A model generated the notes under the pieces. That model was not told where the DNA came from, searched no databases, and saw only the letters and a list, made by a program, of their open reading frames with translations. This document shows positions 16,585-24,963 of a DNA stretch of 64,000 bases, piece by piece (positions within the stretch are counted from its first letter, which is position 1; each line of letters begins with the position of its first letter). Made by a program: the position numbers and the translations under genes. This DNA is from Sabulibacter ruber (GTDB lineage Bacteria > Bacteroidota > Bacteroidia > Cytophagales > Hymenobacteraceae). The stretch lies in the NCBI RefSeq assembly GCF_017355955.1, contig NZ_JAFFID010000005.1, positions 310,001 to 374,000 on the forward strand. The letters are read 5' to 3'.

Positions 16585-16947
16585 TTAAGACGCTCTCAGG
16601 GCAAAGCGCCTCACTCTTAGCGCCAGTTCATTAGGGCTGAAAGGCTTGGTAATGTAGTCATCGGCCCCCAGGGTGAAGGCTTCCACCACTACGTTTTCCT
16701 GGCCCATGGCCGAGAGCACAATCACCGGTACCGGGTTTTCCTGTTGCTTCACATAGGTCAACACTTCCAGGCCAGAGGCAAACGGCATCATGATGTCTGT
16801 GATCACCAGTTGGGGTTTGTGTACTTTCAGCAGGGCCAGGGCTTCCTGCCCGTTACTGGCGGTTAATACTTCGTGCCCATCTTTTTTCAGCCGGAACTGC
16901 ATGGTGGCTAAAGTGATGGACTCGTCTTCGGCAATTAAAATGGTCAT
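16585..16947 (-). CDS. Single-domain CheY-like response regulator
   Basis: A 120-residue receiver domain with no output domain. Acidic pocket residues are in ILIAEDES at the N-terminus, the phosphoacceptor Asp is in VITDIMMP near residue 55, Ser/Thr is in VIVLSAMG near residue 78, and the conserved Lys is in YITKPF near residue 100. The start lies 5 bp after the stop of the upstream hybrid kinase, so it is almost certainly co-translated and is the likely final receiver of the phosphorelay from the kinase's Hpt domain. Lacking DNA-binding, it probably acts through protein contacts, perhaps on the HEAT protein encoded next. Confidence 0.9.
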   Translation of the reverse strand: MTILIAEDESITLATMQFRLKKDGHEVLTASNGQEALALLKVHKPQLVITDIMMPFASGLEVLTYVKQQENPVPVIVLSAMGQENVVVEAFTLGADDYITKPFSPNELALRVRRFALRAS

Positions 16948-16952
16948 GGTAT

Positions 16953-19900
16953 TTAAAAACTAGCTTCTAAGGCGTTCAGTTGTTTTTCCACTTCCCGGCT
17001 GATGGCGGGAATGAGACTGTCATACAGGGCAAGGCACCTTTCCAGCAAGGGCTCCACTCCGGCTAAACTGCTCTGGGTCCTTACCTTTTCTTCCATGGCC
17101 AGGATAAGCCGGAAGATCTCGGGGATCTGCACCGAGGAAAAGCTGCCTTTTATTTTATGGGCCTTTTCCAGAAATTCCTGCCAATTGTCTGTTGCCTGGC
17201 TTTGCTTCAGCTCCTGAAAGTATGGAGGCAGTTTTTCCAAAAACAGGCCGAAAATCTGCCGGATGAATTCCGGGTCTTCCAGCTCCATCAAGCGGCTGAT
17301 GTCAAAATCCCTGGAAGCTGGTTCCTGCTGAGTTGGGGCAAGGGGAGTTGGTTCCTCGGGCTGGTGCACATGGCTTTGTTCTGGTATGGGCACAAACTGC
17401 TCCAGCGCCCGGGCCAGGTCTGCAATGGCAAACGGTTTGGCCATGTAGTCTGAAGCCCCAATCTCCAGGCATCTGTCCCGTTCATTGCGCAGTACACTGG
17501 CGGTGAGCACCACAATAGGTACCTGCAAGCGGAGTTTCTGCCGGATGTAAGCAGTAGTCTGGAACCCATCCATCAGGGGCATGCGCAGGTCCATGAAGAT
17601 GATGTCAAACTGCTCGCCGGTTTCCAGAATCTCAATGGCTTCCTGTCCATGGTTGGCGATGGCGTACTCCATGTGGTGCTGCTTGAGGCTGGACGCCAGT
17701 ACCGCCTGGTTGATGTCATTGTCTTCCACAATCAGGGCCCGTTTGCCGTCATAGTACTTCTTCACCGGCTCCAATTCATTCTGATGGTAAGGCGCTACTA
17801 CTGCATTGGTGTCTCTGATGATGGTGAAGGGAAGGTGGAAAGTGAAGGTAGTTCCTACGCCTTTGGTGCTTTCCACCGTAATCTCTCCGCCCTGCATCTC
17901 AATCAACCTTTTGGTGATGGCCAATCCCAGGCCGGTGCCACCGTACTTGCTGGAGATGTCTGCCGAGGCCTGCGCAAAGTTGTCAAAGATGAGCGACAGC
18001 CGGTTAGAGTCAATGCCAATGCCTGAATCTCTCACCACAAATTCAACTACTGCCTGGTCTTCTGTTTCGGTCAGCAGCGAGGCCTCCAGCCTAACAAAGC
18101 CCTTATCAGTGAACTTGATGGCGTTGCTCAGGAGGTTGTTCAGAATCTGGTTTAACCGGTGCGGGTCGCCGGAAAGCAACCGCGGAATAAACGGATCAGC
18201 TGAAACGGTTAGTTTCACGCCCTTCTCTTTGGCCCTTTCCTTGAACATGAGGGCAGTGCCTGCAATTGACTCGTTGAAGTCAAAGTTTACTTTCTCAATG
18301 GTGAGCATACCGGCTTTTATTTTGGAGAGATCCAGAATGTCATTGATGAGGCTGAGCAGCGTGTCTGAAGACCGCTTGATCACCTGAAGCCGGCTTTTCT
18401 GGTCTGGCTGCAGGGAAGAAGAGGTTAATAGCAGGTTTACCATCCCAATGATGCCGTTCATGGGCGTGCGTAGCTCGTGGCTCATGTTGGCCAGGAACTG
18501 CTCCTGCAAGCGTTCAGCGTTCTCCGCGTTTTCCCGGGCTTCAATCAACTGCTGCTGGTGCTTCATCTGCTCTGTGATGTCTTTGCAAATGGTACAGATA
18601 CCAAACAGGCGTTTCTGCCGGTCATAGAGCGGGAATTTGATGATTTCCATGGCCAGGGTCTGACCATTGGGCAGGTACACCTGTTGTTCCCATTCCTTCG
18701 CCTTGAGGGTGTTGAAATCGGCTCCTTTAGCCACGGCCCGGAATTCCTCGCGGGCAATCTGGTCATCAAACACCTCCTTGAGCTGATTGCTTACCTCATG
18801 GTTCTTGTCCAGATCAAACAGGGTTAGGAAGGCCTTGTTTGAGAAGATGTACTTTCCTTCCATGTCCTTGATCAGGATGGCCTGCGGCGAGTAGTCAAGA
18901 ATGGCCTTGAAGCGATACTGGTATTCCTCTTTCTCAGCGTTCGCCACTTTCATGGCATCTTCAATCTTCTTGCGCTCAGTAATGTTTTTAGAAGAGCAGC
19001 AGATGCCAAGAATTTTCCCTTCAGTATCTCTAACCGGGAAGTAGTTGGAGTGATAGTACTGTTCTTCTCCCTGGATTGGGACGAGCCTTTCAGATTCCCA
19101 TTTTTCGCCGGCTAATACTTTCTGGTAGATCTCGGTTAACATGGCCCCAAAATCTGGTGCAAACAAGGAGGCAAATTCATCGCCGGGCCTGCAGTCTACC
19201 CCGTAACCCCGTTTGATCAAATCGCGGCCGTGTTCGTTCACCAGCACCAGGCGGCAGTTCAGGTCCAGCAGATAGATAGCTTCCTGCGAGCTGCTCAGGA
19301 TGGCTTTCAGGTTCTTCTCAGATTCTTTCAGTTGCAGCTCCGCCCGTTTCCGTTCGGTGATGTCTCTGACGCTGGCAATCACAATCTTGCCTTTGTTGGA
19401 GTGTAACAGGTTCATGCGCACGTCTACCGGGAATTCTGCCCCGTCTTTCCGGCGGGCTACCATCTCGCGGTTGCTGGCCTGGATCTTCTTCTCAGAAGGG
19501 TTGGTGAAGAAATCTTCCTGGCGGTACAGGTGCATGGCATGCGTTCTTTCCGGCAACAGGGTAACCAGGGGAGAGCCAAGGATCTCTTCCTGGTGGTAGC
19601 TGAATAAACTCTCTGATTTCTTGTTGAACAGCAGAATTTCGCCGCGCTCATTAAAGCCCACAATTCCGTCTGGGCTGGCCTCCAGCAGGGTTTCTGAGAA
19701 GACTTTTTCTGCCAGCAGGTTTTCCTCGGCCAGTTTGCTTTCGGTTACGTCGCGCAGGGCGCCAATCATGCGTTGCGGCAAGCCGTTCTCGTCTCTGATC
19801 AGGATGCCCCGGTTTGTGCAGTACGCAAATTCCCCGTTGGCTTTCAGGAAACGGTACTCTTCCTGCCAGGTGGTTTCCTGGCTTTGCAGGAATAAATCCA

Positions 19901-22900
19901 TACTCTGGGTAACCCGTTGTTTGTCCTGCGGGTGCAGGAAGCTGGTCCAGTCCTCGTAGTTCCCTTTAATGTTCTGCACCGGGTACCCAAACAGGTCTTC
20001 AAAGTTGTCGGCCCATAGAAAGGCATCGGCCTTCAGATCCCAATCCCAGATGGCATCATAGGTTACTTTGGAAAGAATCTCCCACCGCTCTATGCTTTCT
20101 TTGAGGGCATTCTCGGCTTTTACCTTCTTGGTAACATCATTGGCTTCTACCAGGAGGCAAGCCCGGCCGTCGAACTGCAGATGGTGGCCCGATATTTCTA
20201 CCTTAATGATGGTGCCGTCTTTCTTGAGGTGGTTCCACAGGCCTAACCGGATGATTTCTTTTCCGGTGCGGTTGTCCAGGATGGAGTGGAGCATGGCCTC
20301 CACGTCTTCTGCCGGGCGCAGATCATGGGCCGTTAACTGCAGGAATTCTTCGCGGGTGTAGCCGTAGTGATCAATGGCGCTTTGGTTTACATCCAGAATG
20401 CGCAGCGTTTGCAGGTCATAAATCCATTTAGGAAGCGGTGCCTGGTAGAACAGGAGTTTGTATTTCTCCTCAGAAGCCAACAGGGCAGTTTCAGATTGTT
20501 TCCGCTCAGTGATGTCCTGGGCAGTGCCAAACAGACGGATTACTTCTCCTGCTTCATTGGTTTCGGTGCTGCCAATGACCTCAATAATGCGTCTTTCTCC
20601 TTTTCCGGTGGTAATGGTGTACTCTACCTCAAACGGCTTGCCGTCATACGCGGCTTTGTAAGTGGTTTCCCAGGCAAGGCCGTGCTCAGTGGCATCCACA
20701 TAGTTCAGGAAGGACGCAAAGGTGCCGGTAAAAGCTTCTTTATCGGTATCGAACACGTTGTAAAGCTCTTCAGAGCAGGTTAATTCCTGCGAGATCAAAT
20801 CCATGTTCCAGGACCCGATTTTGGCAATGCGCTGGGCCTCTGCTAAAGCGGCCTCGCTCCGGCGGATCTTGTCTGAGGCTCGTTTGCTTTCGGTGATATC
20901 AAATAAAATATTGACTCCGCCGGTGACCTTTCCTTTGGTGTTGTAGCTGAGAACCGTGTGCGGCATGATAAACCGTCTTTCACCGGTGGGTTTTTCAAGG
21001 ATGATTTCCTGGCCAAGCACCGGAGACTCGTGCTGGATGGTCAAGGCCATGGGAGTGGATTCTTTGGAGATGGGCTGACCATTCTGGTTATACAGCTTCC
21101 AGGACCCGCACCACCGGTCAGTGTCTGCTTCGGGAGTCTGGCCCCACAGTTCTACCGCGGCTTTGTTGAACAATTTAATGCGCCCGTCTGCCTTGCAGGT
21201 GTACACCGCCGCAGGCAGGTCTTGTAACAACTGCCGGAAATTGCGTTCGCTCGCTTCAATCTTTTTGCGGGCTTTCACCTGTTCGCTTACATCAACGCCA
21301 AAGAAGAAAATGCCTTTTATTTCTCCGTTGGCATTGGTGTAGGCCTGGTAGACCATGTTCAGGTAGATGTCGGTAAGCTGGCCGTTGCCTTTTCTGTCTA
21401 ACCTTACCAGTTGTTCCTGGCCAATGAAGGGCTCGCCGGTCTGGTAAACGGTATCCAGTAATTCAAAAAAGCCCTGGCCTGCCAGCTCCGGGAAAACCTC
21501 TCTCACGGTTCTGCCTTCCAGAGGCTGTTCCTTGCCTACCATTTGCTCATACAAAGGATTGGCGGAAACAAACCGATGCTCGGCTCCTTTCAGAACACAG
21601 ATAGCTGTGGGGGCCTGCAGGAACAGCTCGTTGAAACGCTTCTGTTCTGCCTGAAACGCTTTCTCCAGCTTCTTTTTCTCGCGGGCGTCTTTGGCCACGC
21701 AGTACATGACCTGATCCTGGTCATTCCATTTAGCCGACCAAAGCACGGGTACAGTGCTGCCGTCTGGGCGCACGTAGTGGTTCTCAAAGGTGGTTACCGG
21801 GTGTCCGGCTTTAATGGACTCGGCTGTTTTCAGGGTGATTTCCTTATCCTGTTCAAAAACGAAGTCCATGAACGGTTTGCCCTGCATCTGGTCTGGGGTG
21901 TAGCCCCACACGGTAGCAGAGGCGGCGCTTACCTGAACAAAGCGTCCCTGCCCGTCAATGGTGCAGATCACGTCTACCGATGAGTCCAGGATGCGGCTGA
22001 GTTTGTGGTAGGTTTGCTCCAGTAGTTGGTTTGCTTTCTGGGCCTCCAGTTCTGAGTTGATCCGGTCAGAGACATCTCTAAAGTTTGAGACAATGGCCTT
22101 GACGTTGCTCTGGTGCAACAGATTGACCGATTCTCCTTCTACCCAGATGTAGTGCCCCTTTTTATGACGCGCTCTTTTGAGGCCATTAACCGCTTTGCCA
22201 GGATGGGCGAACAGTTCATGGCGCTGCTGGTTTATGATTTCACTGTCTCCCGGATGGTCCAGAACGGTGAACCCTGGCTGGAATGCTTCTTCACTTGTCC
22301 AGCCTAGCATTTTCTCTGCCGCCGGGCTCCAATAGAAGATCTTGAATTGCTCATCTCGCAGGACAAGGGCCTCGTTGTTATTCTCAATCAGGGCCCTGAA
22401 ATGTTCTTCTCTTTGTTTAAGCAGCTCTTCGGCGGCTTTTCTTTTCCTTTCCTGTCTCCAGGCTCTCCATAAGATGAACCCAAGTAGCAGGAAAAGAAAA
22501 CTCATGCAGGAGATCAGGATCTGGTTGGTTACTTGGGTAGCCTGCGCGCTTTCTTTTTTTCGGGCCTCCAGTTCCTGTGCTTCATGGGCGTGCATGGCGG
22601 CGGCAATCTGCCTTATTTTTTCCATGTACACCAAGCCCAGGTTCTGGTGAAGGATTAGGTTGTTTGCCGCAGCCTGGCCTTGTTCCCGGCGGGTCTGGAT
22701 TACTTTTTTAGAGAACGCTACCTTGTTGTAGAGGTAAAAGGAAAGAGAATCCAGGTGCCTTCTTTGAACGGTGTCATGGGCAATGAGGCGGCTTAAGTGA
22801 ACCAGCACGTTGTCCAGGTTTTGAGCAGCCTGGGTAAGCGGTTTCTCGTATTGGTCCTGGTTGGTGATGATAAAACCCCGGGAACTGGTTTCGTAGTCCT

Positions 22901-23099
22901 TGGCAAGCGAAATAGTCTTCTCAATCAGGTAAATTTCTTCCTGAGAGTGCAGGGCCCACTGCGAGATCTCATTCTTGCGTTTCAGGTTATAGGATACCCC
23001 AAAAAGCAGAATACTAAGCAACAGTACACCAGAGAAAAGTCCCGCCAGCAGGCGTTTAAACTCAAAAGCTTTAGCAAATGCTTTGTAAACGTTTATCAT
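16953..23099 (-). CDS. Giant hybrid sensor histidine kinase: CHASE3, about ten PAS, HisKA, HATPase, REC, Hpt
   Basis: This 2048-residue protein has a membrane helix at about 17-38, a CHASE3-like extracytoplasmic domain (about 40-185, with TSSRGFIIT), and a second helix at about 192-212. About ten consecutive PAS/PAC units follow between residues 230 and 1500; each PAS starts with a pattern such as ILDSSVDVICTIDGQGRF, and PAC ends such as RDVTERK repeat. The kinase core carries MSHELRTPMNG with His1541, and the ATPase lid motif GTGLGLAI. A receiver has its Asp in IIFMDLRMP (Asp1837), and an Hpt domain has AHKIKGSF with His1981. It can therefore run a full His-Asp-His relay and pass the phosphate to the CheY-like protein encoded 5 bp downstream. 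The signal is unknown. Confidence 0.93.
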   Translation of the reverse strand: MINVYKAFAKAFEFKRLLAGLFSGVLLLSILLFGVSYNLKRKNEISQWALHSQEEIYLIEKTISLAKDYETSSRGFIITNQDQYEKPLTQAAQNLDNVLVHLSRLIAHDTVQRRHLDSLSFYLYNKVAFSKKVIQTRREQGQAAANNLILHQNLGLVYMEKIRQIAAAMHAHEAQELEARKKESAQATQVTNQILISCMSFLFLLLGFILWRAWRQERKRKAAEELLKQREEHFRALIENNNEALVLRDEQFKIFYWSPAAEKMLGWTSEEAFQPGFTVLDHPGDSEIINQQRHELFAHPGKAVNGLKRARHKKGHYIWVEGESVNLLHQSNVKAIVSNFRDVSDRINSELEAQKANQLLEQTYHKLSRILDSSVDVICTIDGQGRFVQVSAASATVWGYTPDQMQGKPFMDFVFEQDKEITLKTAESIKAGHPVTTFENHYVRPDGSTVPVLWSAKWNDQDQVMYCVAKDAREKKKLEKAFQAEQKRFNELFLQAPTAICVLKGAEHRFVSANPLYEQMVGKEQPLEGRTVREVFPELAGQGFFELLDTVYQTGEPFIGQEQLVRLDRKGNGQLTDIYLNMVYQAYTNANGEIKGIFFFGVDVSEQVKARKKIEASERNFRQLLQDLPAAVYTCKADGRIKLFNKAAVELWGQTPEADTDRWCGSWKLYNQNGQPISKESTPMALTIQHESPVLGQEIILEKPTGERRFIMPHTVLSYNTKGKVTGGVNILFDITESKRASDKIRRSEAALAEAQRIAKIGSWNMDLISQELTCSEELYNVFDTDKEAFTGTFASFLNYVDATEHGLAWETTYKAAYDGKPFEVEYTITTGKGERRIIEVIGSTETNEAGEVIRLFGTAQDITERKQSETALLASEEKYKLLFYQAPLPKWIYDLQTLRILDVNQSAIDHYGYTREEFLQLTAHDLRPAEDVEAMLHSILDNRTGKEIIRLGLWNHLKKDGTIIKVEISGHHLQFDGRACLLVEANDVTKKVKAENALKESIERWEILSKVTYDAIWDWDLKADAFLWADNFEDLFGYPVQNIKGNYEDWTSFLHPQDKQRVTQSMDLFLQSQETTWQEEYRFLKANGEFAYCTNRGILIRDENGLPQRMIGALRDVTESKLAEENLLAEKVFSETLLEASPDGIVGFNERGEILLFNKKSESLFSYHQEEILGSPLVTLLPERTHAMHLYRQEDFFTNPSEKKIQASNREMVARRKDGAEFPVDVRMNLLHSNKGKIVIASVRDITERKRAELQLKESEKNLKAILSSSQEAIYLLDLNCRLVLVNEHGRDLIKRGYGVDCRPGDEFASLFAPDFGAMLTEIYQKVLAGEKWESERLVPIQGEEQYYHSNYFPVRDTEGKILGICCSSKNITERKKIEDAMKVANAEKEEYQYRFKAILDYSPQAILIKDMEGKYIFSNKAFLTLFDLDKNHEVSNQLKEVFDDQIAREEFRAVAKGADFNTLKAKEWEQQVYLPNGQTLAMEIIKFPLYDRQKRLFGICTICKDITEQMKHQQQLIEARENAENAERLQEQFLANMSHELRTPMNGIIGMVNLLLTSSSLQPDQKSRLQVIKRSSDTLLSLINDILDLSKIKAGMLTIEKVNFDFNESIAGTALMFKERAKEKGVKLTVSADPFIPRLLSGDPHRLNQILNNLLSNAIKFTDKGFVRLEASLLTETEDQAVVEFVVRDSGIGIDSNRLSLIFDNFAQASADISSKYGGTGLGLAITKRLIEMQGGEITVESTKGVGTTFTFHLPFTIIRDTNAVVAPYHQNELEPVKKYYDGKRALIVEDNDINQAVLASSLKQHHMEYAIANHGQEAIEILETGEQFDIIFMDLRMPLMDGFQTTAYIRQKLRLQVPIVVLTASVLRNERDRCLEIGASDYMAKPFAIADLARALEQFVPIPEQSHVHQPEEPTPLAPTQQEPASRDFDISRLMELEDPEFIRQIFGLFLEKLPPYFQELKQSQATDNWQEFLEKAHKIKGSFSSVQIPEIFRLILAMEEKVRTQSSLAGVEPLLERCLALYDSLIPAISREVEKQLNALEASF

Positions 23100-23530
23100 G
23101 CAGTACTACATGGCTAGCTGCCTGTATCCTTTAAGAGAGCCCGCCCTTCGTGGAATCACCGGGTGAAGGTCTCAGAAAAGACATAGATAGCTTTGGTTAA
23201 GCGTAAGAAAAATTCAAAAACAAAAATAACGAGTTGTAAATTTGATATTGAAATTATGTAGGCATAATGCAATAAGTTGTTTGAAAGAAGCTATGTAGTT
23301 GGGTGTGTGAAGTCTGTTTTAGCTTTGTTTTGCAATAAGTTGTTCAATTTTGTTTTCTGTTTGAATGGGGTGCTGGATTTTGGCTGTATAGATAATGTGA
23401 TATTTTAATGATTTATATATGGTTTAGGTTAGTAGGGTTGAACCAAACCCAAACAGAACCGTGTATATTCTCGGGCAGTACCTTCCCCGATTCTGGAGAT
23501 GGGGGAAGTTGGCCTGGAAAGAAAGCCATT
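23100..23530. other. AT-rich intergenic region upstream of the hybrid kinase and TcmP genes
   Basis: No convincing gene is present. On the minus strand TATTTTTG (23228-23221) fits the -7 pattern for the kinase gene, with a leader of about 115 nt, but the -33 match is poor. A 14-bp direct repeat, TGCAATAAGTTGTT, occurs at 23268-23281 and 23331-23344. Confidence 0.5.
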
Positions 23531-23565
23531 GTTTTTAGCTTGGTTTTTAGAATTGGGACCAAAAC
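23531..23565. repeat. Dyad repeat copy upstream of the TcmP gene
   Basis: Arms are GTTTTTAG and GGGACCAAAAC around a TTTTTAGAATT centre. The copy contributes the -33 part of the candidate promoter of the next gene, so here the element is placed in a promoter rather than after a gene. Confidence 0.55.
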
Positions 23566-23578
23566 AGATGTAAATTTG
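23547..23578 (+). promoter_or_regulatory. Candidate promoter of the TcmP-family gene
   Basis: TTAG (23547-23550), a 20-base spacer and a perfect TAAATTTG (23571-23578) match the Bacteroidetes -33/-7 pattern, about 48 bp before ATG 23626. This also argues against the in-frame GTG at 23578 as start. Confidence 0.5.
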
Positions 23579-23625
23579 TGGTTCGCTTTGCTAAAAGTAA
23601 TAGCTCTTGCGAAGTTTGCAGAAGA

Positions 23626-24759
23626 ATGAAAGAAACAAAGCCCGGTTCAGAACCTAAAGAGTTTTTCAGGCAGAAAAGGAGTGCCGCAGAGGTGAAGGTG
23701 GAAATCCTGTCTAAGTTTTTCCCCGTCTGGGCCGAGATGGCGGTTGCGACCCAACCTTCCTGTCTTTATGTGGAGCTGAACGCCGGAACCGGGCAGTTAG
23801 AAGTCGGTAAGCCTGCTGCTGCTCCAAAGGTTTTGCGCCACATTTTTGCGGCTCCCGGCTCTAGGTTCAACCTGAATGCCGCCTTTCAGACCTTCTTTGC
23901 AGATTCAAACAAAGCTAATCTGGCCGCCTTGCCGCAGGTTCTTGAGGAACTGCCTTTCTACCAGGAACTGGAGAATGCTCCCTTGCTTTTGAAAGACCAG
24001 GAAAGCCAGGCTAGTTTACGGGCAAAGCTGAGCGCTAAGACGCCGGCTCTGGTAGTGGCAGATCCGTTTGGGTACAGGTTCTCGCAGGAGGTGTTGCTGC
24101 AAACCCTGGAGAACGGAGCCGGTGATTTGTTTTTGCTGTTTGAGGCAAGCAAACTAAAGGCTTCGGTAAAAAGCGCGGCTGCGCCCGGTGCTTTGCAGAA
24201 CCTGTATGGAACCCAGCTAACTGCCTTGCAAACCTTTTTTGAGCGTACCCCACAAGCCCAGCGGCGGGAAGACTTCGCCCTGAAAAGCCTGGAGAGTGCC
24301 ATCAGGGAAAGAGGCTACCGTACGCTGGTTTTCAAGATTGGGGCACCAGGCAAAGACCAGCCGTACCAGTATCTGCTGTTCGCTTCCCCGTCAGAGATTC
24401 TCTGCACCAAACTCAAGGAGATCTTGCTGGAATACAGCGAATACCAGGAAGACGGGGTGCCACTCATGAGCGGTGGTCTGATGCCGGTAAGGTTGTTGGT
24501 GCCAGAATATGCCCAATATCTCCCGTTTTCCATGTACAAACTTACCCAGGACCTCCTGCAGAAAGCATCGGTTTACAACCGCATGAGCCTGGAGAAAATC
24601 TACGAGAAACACAACGTAGAAACCAACTACTGCCGGGCTAACTACATGACCGTGATGGAGAAGCTGAAAGAGGAAGGCAAAATCTTGCTGCTGAACCCTA
24701 AAACTGCCCAGCAGGTGCACAAGCTCTCCTACAGCTGCCTTATCAAATTCAAAGGGTAA
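23626..24759 (+). CDS. Three-Cys-motif partner protein TcmP family
   Basis: A 377-residue protein from ATG 23626. It matches the TcmP layout: an N-terminal FFRQKRSAAEVKVEILSKFF segment, a methyltransferase-like glycine-rich strand YVELNAGTGQ near residue 47, VADPFGYRFS near residue 145, and a C-terminal winged-helix-like part with SLEKIYEKHNVETNYCRANY and EEGKILLL. TcmP proteins usually sit beside a three-Cys-motif radical-SAM-like protein (DUF5131 type), often in mobile or defence contexts. No such partner is present in this window. The exact biochemical role of the family is not known to me. Relative to other members as I recall them, the FAGPG-type motif is altered to NAGTG. Confidence 0.78.
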   Translation: MKETKPGSEPKEFFRQKRSAAEVKVEILSKFFPVWAEMAVATQPSCLYVELNAGTGQLEVGKPAAAPKVLRHIFAAPGSRFNLNAAFQTFFADSNKANLAALPQVLEELPFYQELENAPLLLKDQESQASLRAKLSAKTPALVVADPFGYRFSQEVLLQTLENGAGDLFLLFEASKLKASVKSAAAPGALQNLYGTQLTALQTFFERTPQAQRREDFALKSLESAIRERGYRTLVFKIGAPGKDQPYQYLLFASPSEILCTKLKEILLEYSEYQEDGVPLMSGGLMPVRLLVPEYAQYLPFSMYKLTQDLLQKASVYNRMSLEKIYEKHNVETNYCRANYMTVMEKLKEEGKILLLNPKTAQQVHKLSYSCLIKFKG

Positions 24760-24794
24760 GCAGCTGCGTTTCAAGGTAAAACCAGAGGACTGCC

Positions 24795-24830
24795 GTTTTA
24801 AAGCTGTTTTCCGGGAAATATGCCGGAAAT
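24795..24830. repeat. Dyad repeat copy after the TcmP gene
   Basis: It begins GTTTTAAAGCTG, has the conserved TTTTCCGGGAAAT centre, then TGCCGGAAAT. The left half is well conserved, the right arm is degenerate. Confidence 0.55.
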
Positions 24831-24937
24831 GATCTGCGTTTTACAGTAGGAAGGGAAACTTTGGTTTCCTTGCCCTTTTCTGGTAATTGAGACGAAAACG
24901 CTTGTAAGATTTACTAGACATCCGTTGCCGGCCTCCC

Positions 24938-24945
24938 TATATTTG
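24938..24945 (+). promoter_or_regulatory. -7 element before the GlcD/D-lactate dehydrogenase-type gene
   Basis: TATATTTG is an exact TAnnTTTG match 18 bp before ATG 24964. No good -33 TTTG is found at the usual distance, so this is a weak call. It supports the start at 24964 over the in-frame ATG at 24925. Confidence 0.4.
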
Positions 24946-24963
24946 CTTCCCAATTTCAAGAAT

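Noticed and set aside
23408..23629. 73-aa open frame before the TcmP gene
   Set aside because: It overlaps the candidate promoter and dyad repeat and shows no protein-like conservation.
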